From an uncultured Pseudomonadales bacterium (GTDB lineage: Bacteria > Pseudomonadota > Gammaproteobacteria > Pseudomonadales > Porticoccaceae), in the NCBI GenBank assembly GCA_943788895.1, contig CALSRZ010000006.1, forward strand, positions 62,001 through 126,000: a DNA stretch of 64,000 nucleotides. The letters run 5' to 3'. The notes below the pieces were generated by a model. It was not told the DNA's origin. It made no database searches and worked only from the letters and a program-made list of their open reading frames with translations. This document shows, one piece after another, positions 40,773 through 50,474 of this stretch. The stretch's first letter is position 1; every line of letters begins with the position of its first letter. A program made the translations under genes and the position numbers.

Positions 40773-41551
40773 TTGACCGCGTTTCGCCCCTGCATCGACC
40801 TTCACCAGGGTCAGGTAAAACAGATTGTCGGCGGCAGTCTTACCGACAGCGGTGCCGACACCAACTTTATCAGCTCTCATGATGCCGCCTATTATGCGCA
40901 ACTCTACAGAGAGCATAAGCTGACCGGTGGTCATGTTATCGCCCTCGGCCCCAATAATCAGCAGCAGGTTCTTAAAGCACTGAAAGCCTATCCAAACGGC
41001 ATGCAATTTGGTGGTGGCGTTAACTTAGAAAATGCCAGCAGCTATCTAGAGGCCGGCGCCTCGCATATTATTATCACCTCCTATCTATTTGAGAATGGTG
41101 AATTCTCCTGGTCGCGACTGGAGGCCATTAAGGCCGAAGTCGGCGCTGATAGATTAGTGCTCGATTTAAGCTGCCGCAGAACTGACAATGGCTGGATGAT
41201 TGCCACCGATCGCTGGCAGACAATTACCAATACAGCAGTCGATCAGCAAACCCTTGGCGAACTGGAAAAACACTGTGCAGAGTTTTTAGTTCACGGTGCA
41301 GATGTTGAAGGGCTGCAGGCTGGTATCGACCAGGAACTGGTCAGCCTGCTTGGCGACTGCTGCACCTTCCGGTTACCTATGCCGGCGGCGCCCGCTCACT
41401 GCAAGACCTCGAACTGGTTCAAACTCTCTCCAAGGGTAAGGTCGATCTTACGATTGGCAGTGCCCTGGATATCTTTGGTGGCTCGGGAGTGACTTTGGAC
41501 GACTGCATCAACTGGAACCAGCTTCAATCAAAACCCAAATCAATTAAATAA
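40773..41551 (+). pseudogene. Eukaryote/plant-type HisA homologue (BBM II isomerase) with one frameshift
   Basis: The product (about 259 residues when repaired) matches the eukaryotic-type phosphoribosylformimino-AICAR-ribotide isomerase: FRPCIDLHQGQVKQIVGG, GGHVIALGPNNQQQ, MQFGGGVNLENASSYLEAG, LVLDLSCRRTDNGWMIATD and [13 protein letters not shown]. Near 41360-41372 the frame shifts. The second frame reads [17 protein letters not shown] through [11 protein letters not shown] and ends at TAA 41549-41551. Adding one T (ACCTTTCCGG) restores continuity, so a single-base deletion is implied. The start is TTG at 40773 after GGAG. This is not the usual bacterial HisA, and no his genes adjoin it. Confidence 0.82.
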
Positions 41552-41600
41552 CAATCAAACACCCTAACTACAAAAATACTTAATACAGGATCTCAACCGA

Positions 41601-42477
41601 ATGACTCGCCTTTTTCTCAGCTTTATATTTGGCCACCCTGCTCCCGCTTACATCCATCAGTGATCACAGTAGCCAACCAGCAGGCAACCGTTTACCTTTA
41701 CCGCCATTCCCGATCAAGACGAAGCTCATCTGCAAGAGCGCTTTAATAAGATCGCCGACTATCTGCAAAAAGAGCTAGAGATTGAAGTGCGCTATATCCC
41801 GGTTAAAAGCTATGCCGCTGCGGTAACCGCGTTTCGCAATAATCAGGTTCAGTTGGCCTGGTTTGGCGGTCTCTCCGGCGTTCAGGCAAGACGACTGGTT
41901 CCTGGCAGCCAGGCCATCGCCCAGGGCTATGAGGACCCGTTCTTTAAAACCTACCTGATTGCCCACAGCAGCAGCGGTCTGGAGAGCAGCACTGATTTTC
42001 CAGCGGCTATTGCCGGCAAAACCTTTACCTTTGGCTCCAAAGGCTCCACCTCTGGACGGCTGATGCCCGAGTACCATATCCGCCAGCAGCTCAAGGATAC
42101 ACCGCAGAATATCTTCTCCAAGGTGGGCTTTAGCGGCGACCACAGCCGCACCATTGCCCTGGTACAGTCCGGCGCCTACCAGGTTGGCGCGGTCAACTAC
42201 AAAGTCTGGGCCAAGGAGCTGGCAGCGGGGAAAATTGACCCCACCAAGGTAAAGATTATCTGGGAGACACCTCCCTACCCTGACTACCAGTGGACATTGC
42301 GCGGTGATGTCAGTGCTGATATCCACAAGAAACTGGTCAACGCCCTGCTGGGGATGAAAGATCCGGAACTGCTTGCCAGCTTCCCGCGCAAGAGCTTTAT
42401 TGAAGCCAACAATGATCTCTATGCGCCCATCGCCGACACGGCAGTTGACCATCGGCCTTATCGACGCAGAGAAATAG
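41601..42477 (+). pseudogene. PhnD-type ABC transporter substrate-binding protein, frameshifted
   Basis: Starting at ATG 41601 (MTRLFLSFIF), frames must be changed near 41630 and 41690 to reach the long body that begins FTFTAIPDQDEAHLQERFNK. The body continues with AAAVTAFRNNQVQLAWFGG, TFTFGSKGSTSGRLMPEYHI and YQWTLRGDVSADIHKK. Another shift near 42449 gives the natural end VDIGLIDAEK with TAG at 42475. The family is the phosphonate/phosphite/putative selenate binding proteins. All parts are present and conserved, so the damage is a few single-base indels. Confidence 0.8.
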
Positions 42478-42480
42478 AGG

Positions 42481-43161
42481 CAGCTTTGGACACGCGCTCA
42501 CCACCAGCCACTGTTTGAACTTAACAACAGACGACTCGAGTACCAGGGAAAAACGGTACTCGACAATCTGTCTTAACGTATTACCGCGGCGAGCGAGTAG
42601 CTCTGGTGGGTGGCAGTGGCGCGGGCAAATCAACACTGCTTAAAGCACTGCGCGAACAACTGCCCAACCAGGTCGCCTGGTGTCCACAGCAGCCCGGGCT
42701 GGTGCCTATGTTGAGCGCCTTTCACAATATTTATATGGGTGCGCTGGATCGCCACTAGCTTTCTCTATAACTTGGCAACCTGATTAAACCGCTGCCTGCC
42801 GCGCGCCGTGAAGTTAGCGAAATAGCCCGCAGTATTGACCTTGAACAGCAACTCTTCAGCTCCGTGGATAAACTCTCCGGCGGGCAACAGCAACGCACCA
42901 GTATTGGCCGCGCGCTCATCCAGCGGCGTGCGATCTTTATTGGCGACGAACCAGTCGCCAATGTCGATGAGTACCAGGCGGAAAGACTGCTACAGCTAAT
43001 CTGCCAACAGCACCAACCGTTGTTTGGCCCTGCATGATATAGAACAGGCGCTGCAGTTCTGCACACGGATTATAGGTCTTAAGGATGGCGCAATTGCCCT
43101 GGATGCAGCCAGCGATCAACTCTCTGCCAGCGATCTCGCCGGCCTCTACGATGCTGTTTAA
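42481..43161 (+). pseudogene. PhnC-type ABC transporter ATPase, broken by several frameshifts
   Basis: Fragments in alternating frames spell an ABC ATPase: LFELNNRRLEYQGKTVLDNL, ERVALVGGSGAGKSTLL (Walker A), VAWCPQQPGLVPMLSAFHNI (Q-loop), DKLSGGQQQRTSIGRALIQR (signature), AIFIGDEPVANVDEYQA (Walker B) and LALHDIEQALQFCTRIIG (H-switch). Breaks lie near 42574, 42758, 42773 and 43025, with in-frame TAG and TAA at about 42757-42770. I see no clear start codon. The stop TAA at 43159-43161 overlaps the permease ATG. Confidence 0.78.
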
Positions 43162-44701
43162 TTCAGGCTCAAATAGCCTAGATACCTCTGCTAAGGCACT
43201 GCGCAAAACCAGCTTTTGGTTTGCCGCCATTGCCCTGCTGTGCCTGCTCTGCGCTGATCTGGATATTTCCACTGTAGATCCCTGGCATGAACTGAGCCTT
43301 ATGGCAGCTGGTGCACTCAGCCCCTCGGTCTGGTCATGGCCGACACTGTTAAGCAGTCTCGCCAATACCTTTTCCTTTGCCCTGCAGGGTGTCGCACTGG
43401 CAGCCATTGGCGGTTTTATTCTCGCACTGGGCTATGGCTCTACTATGGTGCGCGCCTTCTGTGCCTTTATTCGCTCAATCCACGAACTGTTCTGGGCACT
43501 GCTGTTTATTCAAATCACCGGGCTCTCATCACTGACCGGCCTGCTGGCCATTGCCATCCCCTATGCCGGCACATTGGCTAAAATCTACGGCGAGTTATTT
43601 GAAGAAGTGGATCGGGCACCGGCTCACAACAGCCCCGCCGCCAAACAGCCCCTGACTCATTTTTTCTATACAGTGCTGCCCATGGCATGGCGGCCTATGG
43701 CCACCTATACCAGCTATAGATTTGAATGCGCGATTCGCTCCAGTGCCATTCTTGGTTTTGTCGGCCTGCCGACGCTGGGCTTTCATCTTGAGACTGCATT
43801 GGGGGAAGGCCATTACAGTGAAGCGGCGGCTTATTTTTACGCCCTATTACTGCTGATTGGCACCCTACGCTTTTGGCTGCAAAAACGTGCTACTGCCATC
43901 TATCTGCTTGCAGTCTTTTATTACCTGCCACCCCAGGCGCAGGTTTCCTGGGATCTGGTGGTACGCTTTATCACTGAGGATATAGTGCCAGCGCCACTGC
44001 GCGGTGAAGCGCTTTTCACTGCAAGTACCCTATCGGAGTTTGCCAATTGGTTTAGCCTGCTATGGCAGCAACAGATATGGCCGGGGCTTATCAATACCGT
44101 GGTTTTAGGCCAGATCAGTCTGGTCTTTACCGGACTGCTGGCACTATTGCTGTTCCCATTAAATTCACCGCTGTTTTTCCGCCGCTGGGGCCGCACGGCC
44201 GGAGATGGCCTGCTGATTTTGCTGCGCACGCTGCCGGAATATCTGCTGGCCTTTTTAGGCCTGCTGATACTCGGCCCCTCAATGGTGCCAGCAATACTGG
44301 CGCTGGGTATTCACAATGCCGCGATAATCGCGCATTTGGTAGGTCGTCACAGTGAAGAGCTGAGTTTAAGGGGGGATGCCAGTCGTGGTTTAAACCGCTA
44401 TTTCTTCGAGGTACTGCCACGTATCTACCGGCAGTTTTTAGCCTTTCTGTTCTATCGCTGGGAAGTGATTTTGCGTGAGACAGCCATCCTTGGCATTCTT
44501 GGAATATCGACACTGGGCTTTTATATCGACTCGGCCTTTGAAGAGTTTCGCTTTGACCGCGCCTTTATCCTAATTCTCGCCAGTGCCCTGCTCAATATTG
44601 GCGTGGATAATTTTGCCCGGCGAATTCGCCTGCGCTCTGCATTTGAAAACCGCGCCGGAATCTCTCTAAGCTCAAACCTTACTATCCGTTTCATAGTCTG
44701 A
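43151..44701 (+). CDS. PhnE-type fused double permease of ABC transporter
   Basis: This protein of about 516 residues has two BPD_transp_1 permease halves in one chain. Each has several transmembrane segments and an EAA-like coupling loop followed by matching ends: [19 protein letters not shown] in the first half and [18 protein letters not shown] in the second. PhnE normally exists as one half, so this is a natural fusion. The start ATG at 43151 overlaps the end of the phnC-like gene. Unlike its two partners this frame is intact. Its 3' end overlaps the convergent gcvP end by about 30 bp. Confidence 0.82.
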   Translation: MLFNSGSNSLDTSAKALRKTSFWFAAIALLCLLCADLDISTVDPWHELSLMAAGALSPSVWSWPTLLSSLANTFSFALQGVALAAIGGFILALGYGSTMVRAFCAFIRSIHELFWALLFIQITGLSSLTGLLAIAIPYAGTLAKIYGELFEEVDRAPAHNSPAAKQPLTHFFYTVLPMAWRPMATYTSYRFECAIRSSAILGFVGLPTLGFHLETALGEGHYSEAAAYFYALLLLIGTLRFWLQKRATAIYLLAVFYYLPPQAQVSWDLVVRFITEDIVPAPLRGEALFTASTLSEFANWFSLLWQQQIWPGLINTVVLGQISLVFTGLLALLLFPLNSPLFFRRWGRTAGDGLLILLRTLPEYLLAFLGLLILGPSMVPAILALGIHNAAIIAHLVGRHSEELSLRGDASRGLNRYFFEVLPRIYRQFLAFLFYRWEVILRETAILGILGISTLGFYIDSAFEEFRFDRAFILILASALLNIGVDNFARRIRLRSAFENRAGISLSSNLTIRFIV

Positions 44702-47565
44702 ATTGATGGGCAGGAACAGACCAGATTGCGATCGCCAAATACATGATCAAGACGACCCACCGGCGGCCAGTACTTGTTTTCACGCAGTGATGCCAGCGGA
44801 TAAGCCGCCTGACTGCGGCTGTAGTTTCTTGTCCAGCTATCCGCCGAGACAACCGCCGCCGTATGGGGCGCGCCAACCAGGGGATTATCGTCCAGCTCAA
44901 ACTGCCCGCGGCAACCTGATCGATCTCATGCTTAATCGCGATCATCGCATCACAGAAACGATCCAACTCGGCTTTTGACTCACTCTCTGTAGGCTCGATC
45001 ATCAATGTGCCAGCCACTGGGAAAGACATGGTTGGCGCATGGAAACCAAAGTCGATCAGACGCTTGGCAATATCATCAACGCTGATACCTATCTCATCTT
45101 TAATATCGCGAACATCGAGAATACATTCGTGGGCAATACGCCCCTGAGCGCCGGTATAGAGAATCTGGTAGTGATCCTGCAGACGGTTGGCCACATAGTT
45201 GGCATTGAGAATAGCCACTTCAGTCGCCTGCTTAAGACCTGACGCGACCCATCATACGGATATACATCCAGGTGATCGGCAAGATGCTGGCGCTGCCAAA
45301 GGGTGCCGCGGAAACCTGAGCACCGCGACGCTGGCTGTCGCCAGATTCAACCGCAGACTCGCTGGGCAAAAATTCTGCCAGATGCTCACCCACAGCGACT
45401 GGGCCAACACCTGGGCCACCGCCACCATGGGGAATACAGAAGGTTTTATGCAGATTCAGGTGCGACACATCGCCACCAAATTTGCCCGGCTGGCAGACAC
45501 CAACCATCGCATTAAGGTTGGCACCGTCGATATAAACCTGGCCGCCATGGTCATGGACAATCGCGCAGATCTCAGTGATCTTCTCTTCGAACACACCGTG
45601 GGTTGATGGGTAAGTGACCATAATTGCCGCCAGGTTTGCTGCATGCTTTTCAGCCTTGGCCTGCAGATCGGCAACATCCACATTGCCCTGATCATCACAT
45701 TTAACCACCACCACTTTCATACCACACATCTGTGCAGAAGCCGGATTAGTGCCATGGGCAGAGCTTGGAATTAAGCAGACATCTCGGTCGCTGTCACCGC
45801 GGCTCTCGTGATAACCACGGATCGCCAACAGACCAGCATATTCACCCTGAGAACCAGCATTCGGCTGCAGGGAAATAGCGTCGTAGCCTGTCGAGGCGCA
45901 GAGCATGGATTCCAGATCGTCGATCATGGCGCGATAGCCCTGAGTCTGGTCCGCCGGTGCAAAGGGGTGCATAGAGGAAAATTCCGGCCAGGTAATCGGC
46001 AGCATCTCGGCGGTAGCATTTAACTTCATGGTGCAGGAACCGAGAGGGATCATTGCACGATCAAGGGCAATATCCTTATCCGACAGCTTACGCAGATAGC
46101 GCAACATTTCGGTTTCTGAATGGAAGCTGCTAAAAGTTGGGTGATCGAGGAAGCTATCGGTACGTATCAGATCGCCAGGTAGTGCTTCGGCAACCTCCGC
46201 CGCAATCTCTTCAACCTGCAGACTGTGCTCACCGATAAGGATATCCCAGAGATCGACAATATCCTCTTCTGTGGTTGTTTCATCCAGTGAGATACCCAAC
46301 GTATCTTTATCAATCGCGCGCAGATTAATTTCTCGCGCTGCAGCGGCCTGGAGAATCTCCTGAGTGCGGCTGCCGGTATTTAGGGTCAATGTGTCGAACC
46401 AATTGTTGTTGCTCGGCTCAAGACCATTTAAGCGCAATCCTGTCGCCAGCACAGAGGTCAGCAGATGAACCCGCTGAGCAATACACTGCAAGCCACCAGG
46501 GCCATGGTAAACCGCATACATACTGGCGATAACCGCCAGCAATACCTGCGCGGTACAGATATTTGAGGTCGCCTTTTCACGGCGAATATGCTGCTCGCGA
46601 GTTTGCAGTGCCAGACGGTAGGCCGGATCGCCATTGGCATCCTGAGACAGGCCGACTAAACGACCGGGGAGATTGCGCTTATAGGCTTCTCGAGTCGCCA
46701 TATAACCGGCGTGAGGGCCACCAAAACCGAGGGGGACACCAAAGCGCTGGGTCGAGCCAATAGCCACATCCGCACCCAGTGAGCCGGGTGATTCAAGCAG
46801 TACCAGACTTAAAATATCCGCAGCCATCACCACCAGAGCACCCTGCTGCTGTGCCTGCTGGATAACCTCGCGGAAGTTGCGGATTTCACCGCTGGCACCT
46901 GGATATTGCAACAGCATGCCAAAAAGTTCGGTCTCTGCATCTAGTGCAGCCGGATCACCAACCACCACTTCGATGCCCGTTGGCTCGGCGCGAGTTTTAA
47001 TAATCTCAATAGTCTGGGGCAGGCAGTCGCTATCGACAAAGAAGCGCTGCGATTTTGATTTCGACATACGCTGACAGAGCGACATCGCCTCCGCCGCAGC
47101 CGTACCTTCATCCAGCATCGAGGCATTGGACATCTGCATACCGGTCAGGTCGGTAACCATGGTCTGGAAGTTAATCAATGCCTCCAGTCGACCCTGAGAA
47201 ATCTCTGGCTGATAGGGTGTGTAGGCTGTGTACCAGGCGGGGTTTTCAAGAATATTACGCTGGATAACATTGGGGGTAATTGTGTTGTAGTAACCCTGAC
47301 CAATAAAGCTGCGAAAGACTTTATTCTGCTCGGCCAGTGCGCGCAACTCGGCGAGTGCCTGAGCTTCAGTACAGCTATCGACAACATCCAGCTCCTCGGC
47401 CATAGCAATAGCTTCTGGAACCACCTCTGAGGTCAACTGCTCGAGACTATTACAGCCCAGCGTGCTGAGCATCTGCTGCTGGTCTTCAGCGCTGGGGCCA
47501 ATATGACGGGCAATAAATTCAGCCGCGTTTTGTAAATCTTTTAAGCTGCGTTTTTTCTGTAACAT
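44672..47565 (-). pseudogene. gcvP: Glycine dehydrogenase (decarboxylating), P protein, three apparent frameshifts
   Basis: The product (about 965 residues when repaired) is full length for PLP-dependent GcvP. The N-terminal half includes [20 protein letters not shown]; the C-terminal half includes [18 protein letters not shown] and [19 protein letters not shown], holding the PLP-lysine. Frame breaks: near 45239-45250 (one extra base), near 44895-44912 (one base missing before [15 protein letters not shown]), and near 44697-44711 (one base missing before DYETDSKV). The net length change (minus one) agrees with these three. The protein family is otherwise well conserved throughout. Confidence 0.88.
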
Positions 47566-47644
47566 TTTTTATCTACTCCCCAGAGAAGAACATTAATCTA
47601 TTAAATACTTGTTAGTTGCCGAAGCCATTAGCGACACTCTATAC

Positions 47645-47800
47645 AGAGCCTTCAGCGTCTTGTAATAAAAAGCAGAGCCTTCAGCGTCTTGTAATAAAGC
47701 AGCCTTCAGCGTCTGTAATAAAGCAGGCCTTCAGCGTCTTGTAATAACAGAGCCTTCAGCGTCTGTAATAAGCAGAGCCTTCAGCGTCTTGTCATAAAAA
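47645..47800. repeat. Six imperfect tandem copies of a ~28-bp unit between gcvT and gcvP
   Basis: The unit is approximately CAGAGCCTTCAGCGTCTTG followed by TAATAAAAAG. Six head-to-tail copies differ mainly by one-base gaps (GTCTTG versus GTCTG) and by loss of AGAG or AAAA. It fills the gcvT-gcvP gap where gcvH would normally lie. There are no spacers between copies. No reading frame spans it. Confidence 0.9.
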
Positions 47801-47801
47801 G

Positions 47802-48924
47802 CTAACCACGAAAATAACGCTGCGGAACCAAGGGCATCTTCGCAATAGTGATTGGCCGTGCAATACCGCGTACCAGCGCACTGTGTTTGGTTCCTACAGC
47901 TGACAGTTCAGTCGGCACATAACCCATCGCAACTGGCGCTTGCAGGGTAGGCCCAAAGCCACCGCTGGTAATAGCGCCAATAACATTACCCTGCATCATC
48001 GACAATCTCTGCACCCTCGCGAACCGGTGCGCGGCCATCCACCAAAAAGCCAACACGTTTTTTAGCGGCCCCATTGGCAATCTGCTCAAGAATCGTCTCA
48101 GCGCCTAAAAAGCCGCCCTCTTTAGCGCCACCGGCACGACGGGATTTACTGATACTCCAGATAATGCCGGCCTCAACTGGTGTGGTCTGCTGATTCATAT
48201 CATGGCCATAGAGACACAGGCCCGCCTCCAGACGCAGAGAGTCCCGTGCACCGAGACCAATCCAATTAACAGACTCATAGGAAAGCAATTTATCGGCCAG
48301 TTTATGGGCATTTTTCGGATCGACAGAAATCTCAAAACCATCTTCGCCGGTATAACCAGAGCGCGTGATATAGCAGTCGATACCATCAATAGAGGTGTGG
48401 CAGCCATTCATAAATACCAGCTTATTGGCTTCAGGTGATAACTCAGCCATCACCTCTTTGGCCTTTAAACCCTGCAGCGCCAGCAGTCCACGATCGCCCA
48501 GATAGGTAATATCAAAATCGCCAAGATGGTTGCGGATATGGGCTATATCCTCATGCTTACAGCCGGCATTGACCACCAGAAAGAAAGTATCCTCAGCCCA
48601 GCGCGTAACAATTAGATCGTCGAGCACCCCGCCCTGCTCATTGGTCAGGGTTGCGTAGGTCTGCTGATTGATTGCCAGAGCTTCCAGATCAACAGGCATC
48701 AGTTTCTCAAGCGCCAGAGCAGCGCCCTCGCCTTTTACAATAACCTGCCCCATATGGGAGACATCAAATAAACCGGCATTATCCCTGCTGTGTAGATGCT
48801 CTTGCTTAATACCAGCACTGTATTGCACAGGCATAAGATAGCCGGCAAAAGGCACCATCTTGCCCCCTGCACCCAGGTGGTAATCGTAGAAAATAGTCTT
48901 TTTTACTGGAGTATCTGTAGTCAT
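47802..48924 (-). pseudogene. gcvT: Aminomethyltransferase (T protein) of glycine cleavage system, one frameshift
   Basis: The product (about 373 residues when repaired) is a folate-dependent GcvT: MVPFAGYLMPVQYSAGIKQEHLHSR is read across the start, with FDVSHMGQV, DLIVTRW, SGYTGEDGFEI and GLGARDSLRLEAGLCLYGHD following. Near 47996-48002 the frame changes from APVREGAEIVDDAG to a second frame with GNVIGAITSGGFGPTLQAPV through RYFRG. Removing one G restores it. gcvH is missing from this locus. A 161-bp AT-rich region (48925-49085) separates it from the divergent LysR gene, with an ATTAAT-ATT-ATTAAT element that could bind the regulator. Confidence 0.88.
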
Positions 48925-49085
48925 AGAGCTCTTCTTTTAACGTCTATTTAAAGCATATATATACGCGCAATAGCGCATTTTATTCCGATACTTATAATTT
49001 GTTAAATTAATAGATACAATGTAATCATTAATATTATTAATAGTTAATTCTCCCGTTCCCTGAACCAGAAACAGGTGCCAGAAAG

Positions 49086-49940
49086 ATGAAGAATTTACCT
49101 ATGGATCTGCTGCGAACTTTTGTCTCCGTAGCTCAGCTAAACAGCTTTACCCGCGCCGGCGAACTGCTTGGCCGCTCACAACCAGCCGTAAGCTTGCAGA
49201 TGCAGCGTCTGGAAGAACTGGTCGATGAGACATTGCTGGTACGCAATGGTAAAAATCTCGAGCTGAGTGAAGCTGGCGAAAACCTCTATAACTATGCCAA
49301 CCAGATTTTAACCCTCAATGACCTGGCCATTAGCCAGTTATCGAAAAGCACTATCACCGGTAAAATTCGTCTGGGTATTCCCAGTGAATTTGCCACCGTT
49401 CTACTGCCTAAAATTGTCAGCCGTTTTGCCAAGGCCTATCCAAATATCACTCTCGAGGTCAACTGTGAGCTGAGCAAAACCCTGCTCTCAAAAGAGGGCA
49501 AGGCAAACCACGACCTTATCCTCGCCCTCGAAGACAATCCTTCCAAAACCGGCTCAAGCCTGGTTAAAACCGATGAATTAGTCTGGGTGGCCAGTGCCGA
49601 ACACAGCACACAGAAAGTTGAGATAGTCCCACTGATCGCTGCCGCAGAGGGCTGCATCTACAGACAGCGAGCAATAAAACTATTGGATAGAGCCAGACAG
49701 CCCTGGCAGATTGTCTACACAATCCCGGATTTAACCGGCATCCAATATGCCATTCAGGAAGGGCTGGGGGTCACCGTGCTGGCCAAGAGCACAGTGCCGG
49801 AAAATCTGAAAATCTTAACTCCGTCGGCGCGCTTTCCAGAACTCGGCAAGGTTGGAATTAGCCTTATATGCTCGGCTAGAAACAAAAAGAATGAGGCCGT
49901 TCACCTGTTGATTGAGTTCTTAAAGACCAGCCTGTCCTAG
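49086..49940 (+). CDS. LysR-family transcriptional regulator
   Basis: This 284-residue LysR protein has an N-terminal winged HTH (MDLLRTFVSVAQLNSFTRAG, SQPAVSLQMQRLEELV). A periplasmic-binding-like effector domain follows (GKIRLGIPSEFATVLLPKI). It is divergent from gcvT and so is a candidate regulator of the glycine cleavage genes. It is not clearly GcvA by sequence, so the effector is unassigned. An RBS (AGAAAG) precedes the ATG. Confidence 0.87.
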   Translation: MKNLPMDLLRTFVSVAQLNSFTRAGELLGRSQPAVSLQMQRLEELVDETLLVRNGKNLELSEAGENLYNYANQILTLNDLAISQLSKSTITGKIRLGIPSEFATVLLPKIVSRFAKAYPNITLEVNCELSKTLLSKEGKANHDLILALEDNPSKTGSSLVKTDELVWVASAEHSTQKVEIVPLIAAAEGCIYRQRAIKLLDRARQPWQIVYTIPDLTGIQYAIQEGLGVTVLAKSTVPENLKILTPSARFPELGKVGISLICSARNKKNEAVHLLIEFLKTSLS

Positions 49941-50052
49941 ACTGTCTTAGACAGCCAGCTAGGTAAAACTACAGGGTCAGAAAAACCTATTTCCCCCAGC
50001 AGATACTGCTATTATGCTCTGCATAACAATACATATACCTTTAGAGGTGGAT

Positions 50053-50418
50053 ATGACCGAGATTATCTTATACACACTCACACTGGCTCTCGTGCAGATA
50101 TGGCTTTTACCTATGGCCATCAATATCAAGAGCATGACTTACCTGCTATCTAACCGCGATGAAGAACTGCGGACTTCACCGCTATCTCAAAGAGTTGCCC
50201 GCGCATCAGCCAACCTGCAAGAAAGCCTGCCTGCATTTCTTGCCCTGAGTCTTCTGGCGATGATTGTTGAAGCTGATGTAACCACAGCTGCAACCACCTG
50301 GCTGGGACTGAGAGTTGCCTATCTGGCCTGCTACTCATTTGGCATCCCGGTGCTTAGAAGTGGTATATGGGCCGCGTCTATTATCGCCATGATTTGCATG
50401 GCGCTTCAGATAGCCTAA
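50053..50418 (+). CDS. MAPEG family membrane protein
   Basis: This 121-residue protein has four predicted transmembrane segments and the bacterial MAPEG pattern: RVARASANLQESLPAFLALS then VAYLACYSFGIPVLRSGIW. Eicosanoid/glutathione-metabolising MAPEG relatives bind glutathione, but the bacterial short forms are uncharacterised. I chose the ATG at 50053, preceded by AGAGG; an upstream ATG at 50014 would add 13 residues without an RBS. Confidence 0.8.
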   Translation: MTEIILYTLTLALVQIWLLPMAINIKSMTYLLSNRDEELRTSPLSQRVARASANLQESLPAFLALSLLAMIVEADVTTAATTWLGLRVAYLACYSFGIPVLRSGIWAASIIAMICMALQIA

Positions 50419-50474
50419 ATCAAGAACAACCAAAAAATTAAAAAAACAACAATATATTGAGGGGATTAGTACTG

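Noticed and set aside
41601-44701. Firm assignment as a phosphonate transporter
   Set aside because: The family also includes phosphite and putative selenate systems; no phosphonate-breakdown genes adjoin, so the substrate is left open.
47645-47800. CRISPR-like array
   Set aside because: Units abut directly with no unique spacers, differ from each other by small indels, and no cas genes are in the window. It is a plain tandem repeat.
48925-49085. Glycine riboswitch upstream of gcvT
   Set aside because: The region is AT-rich and lacks the conserved glycine aptamer core sequences. Control by the divergent LysR gene is more plausible.
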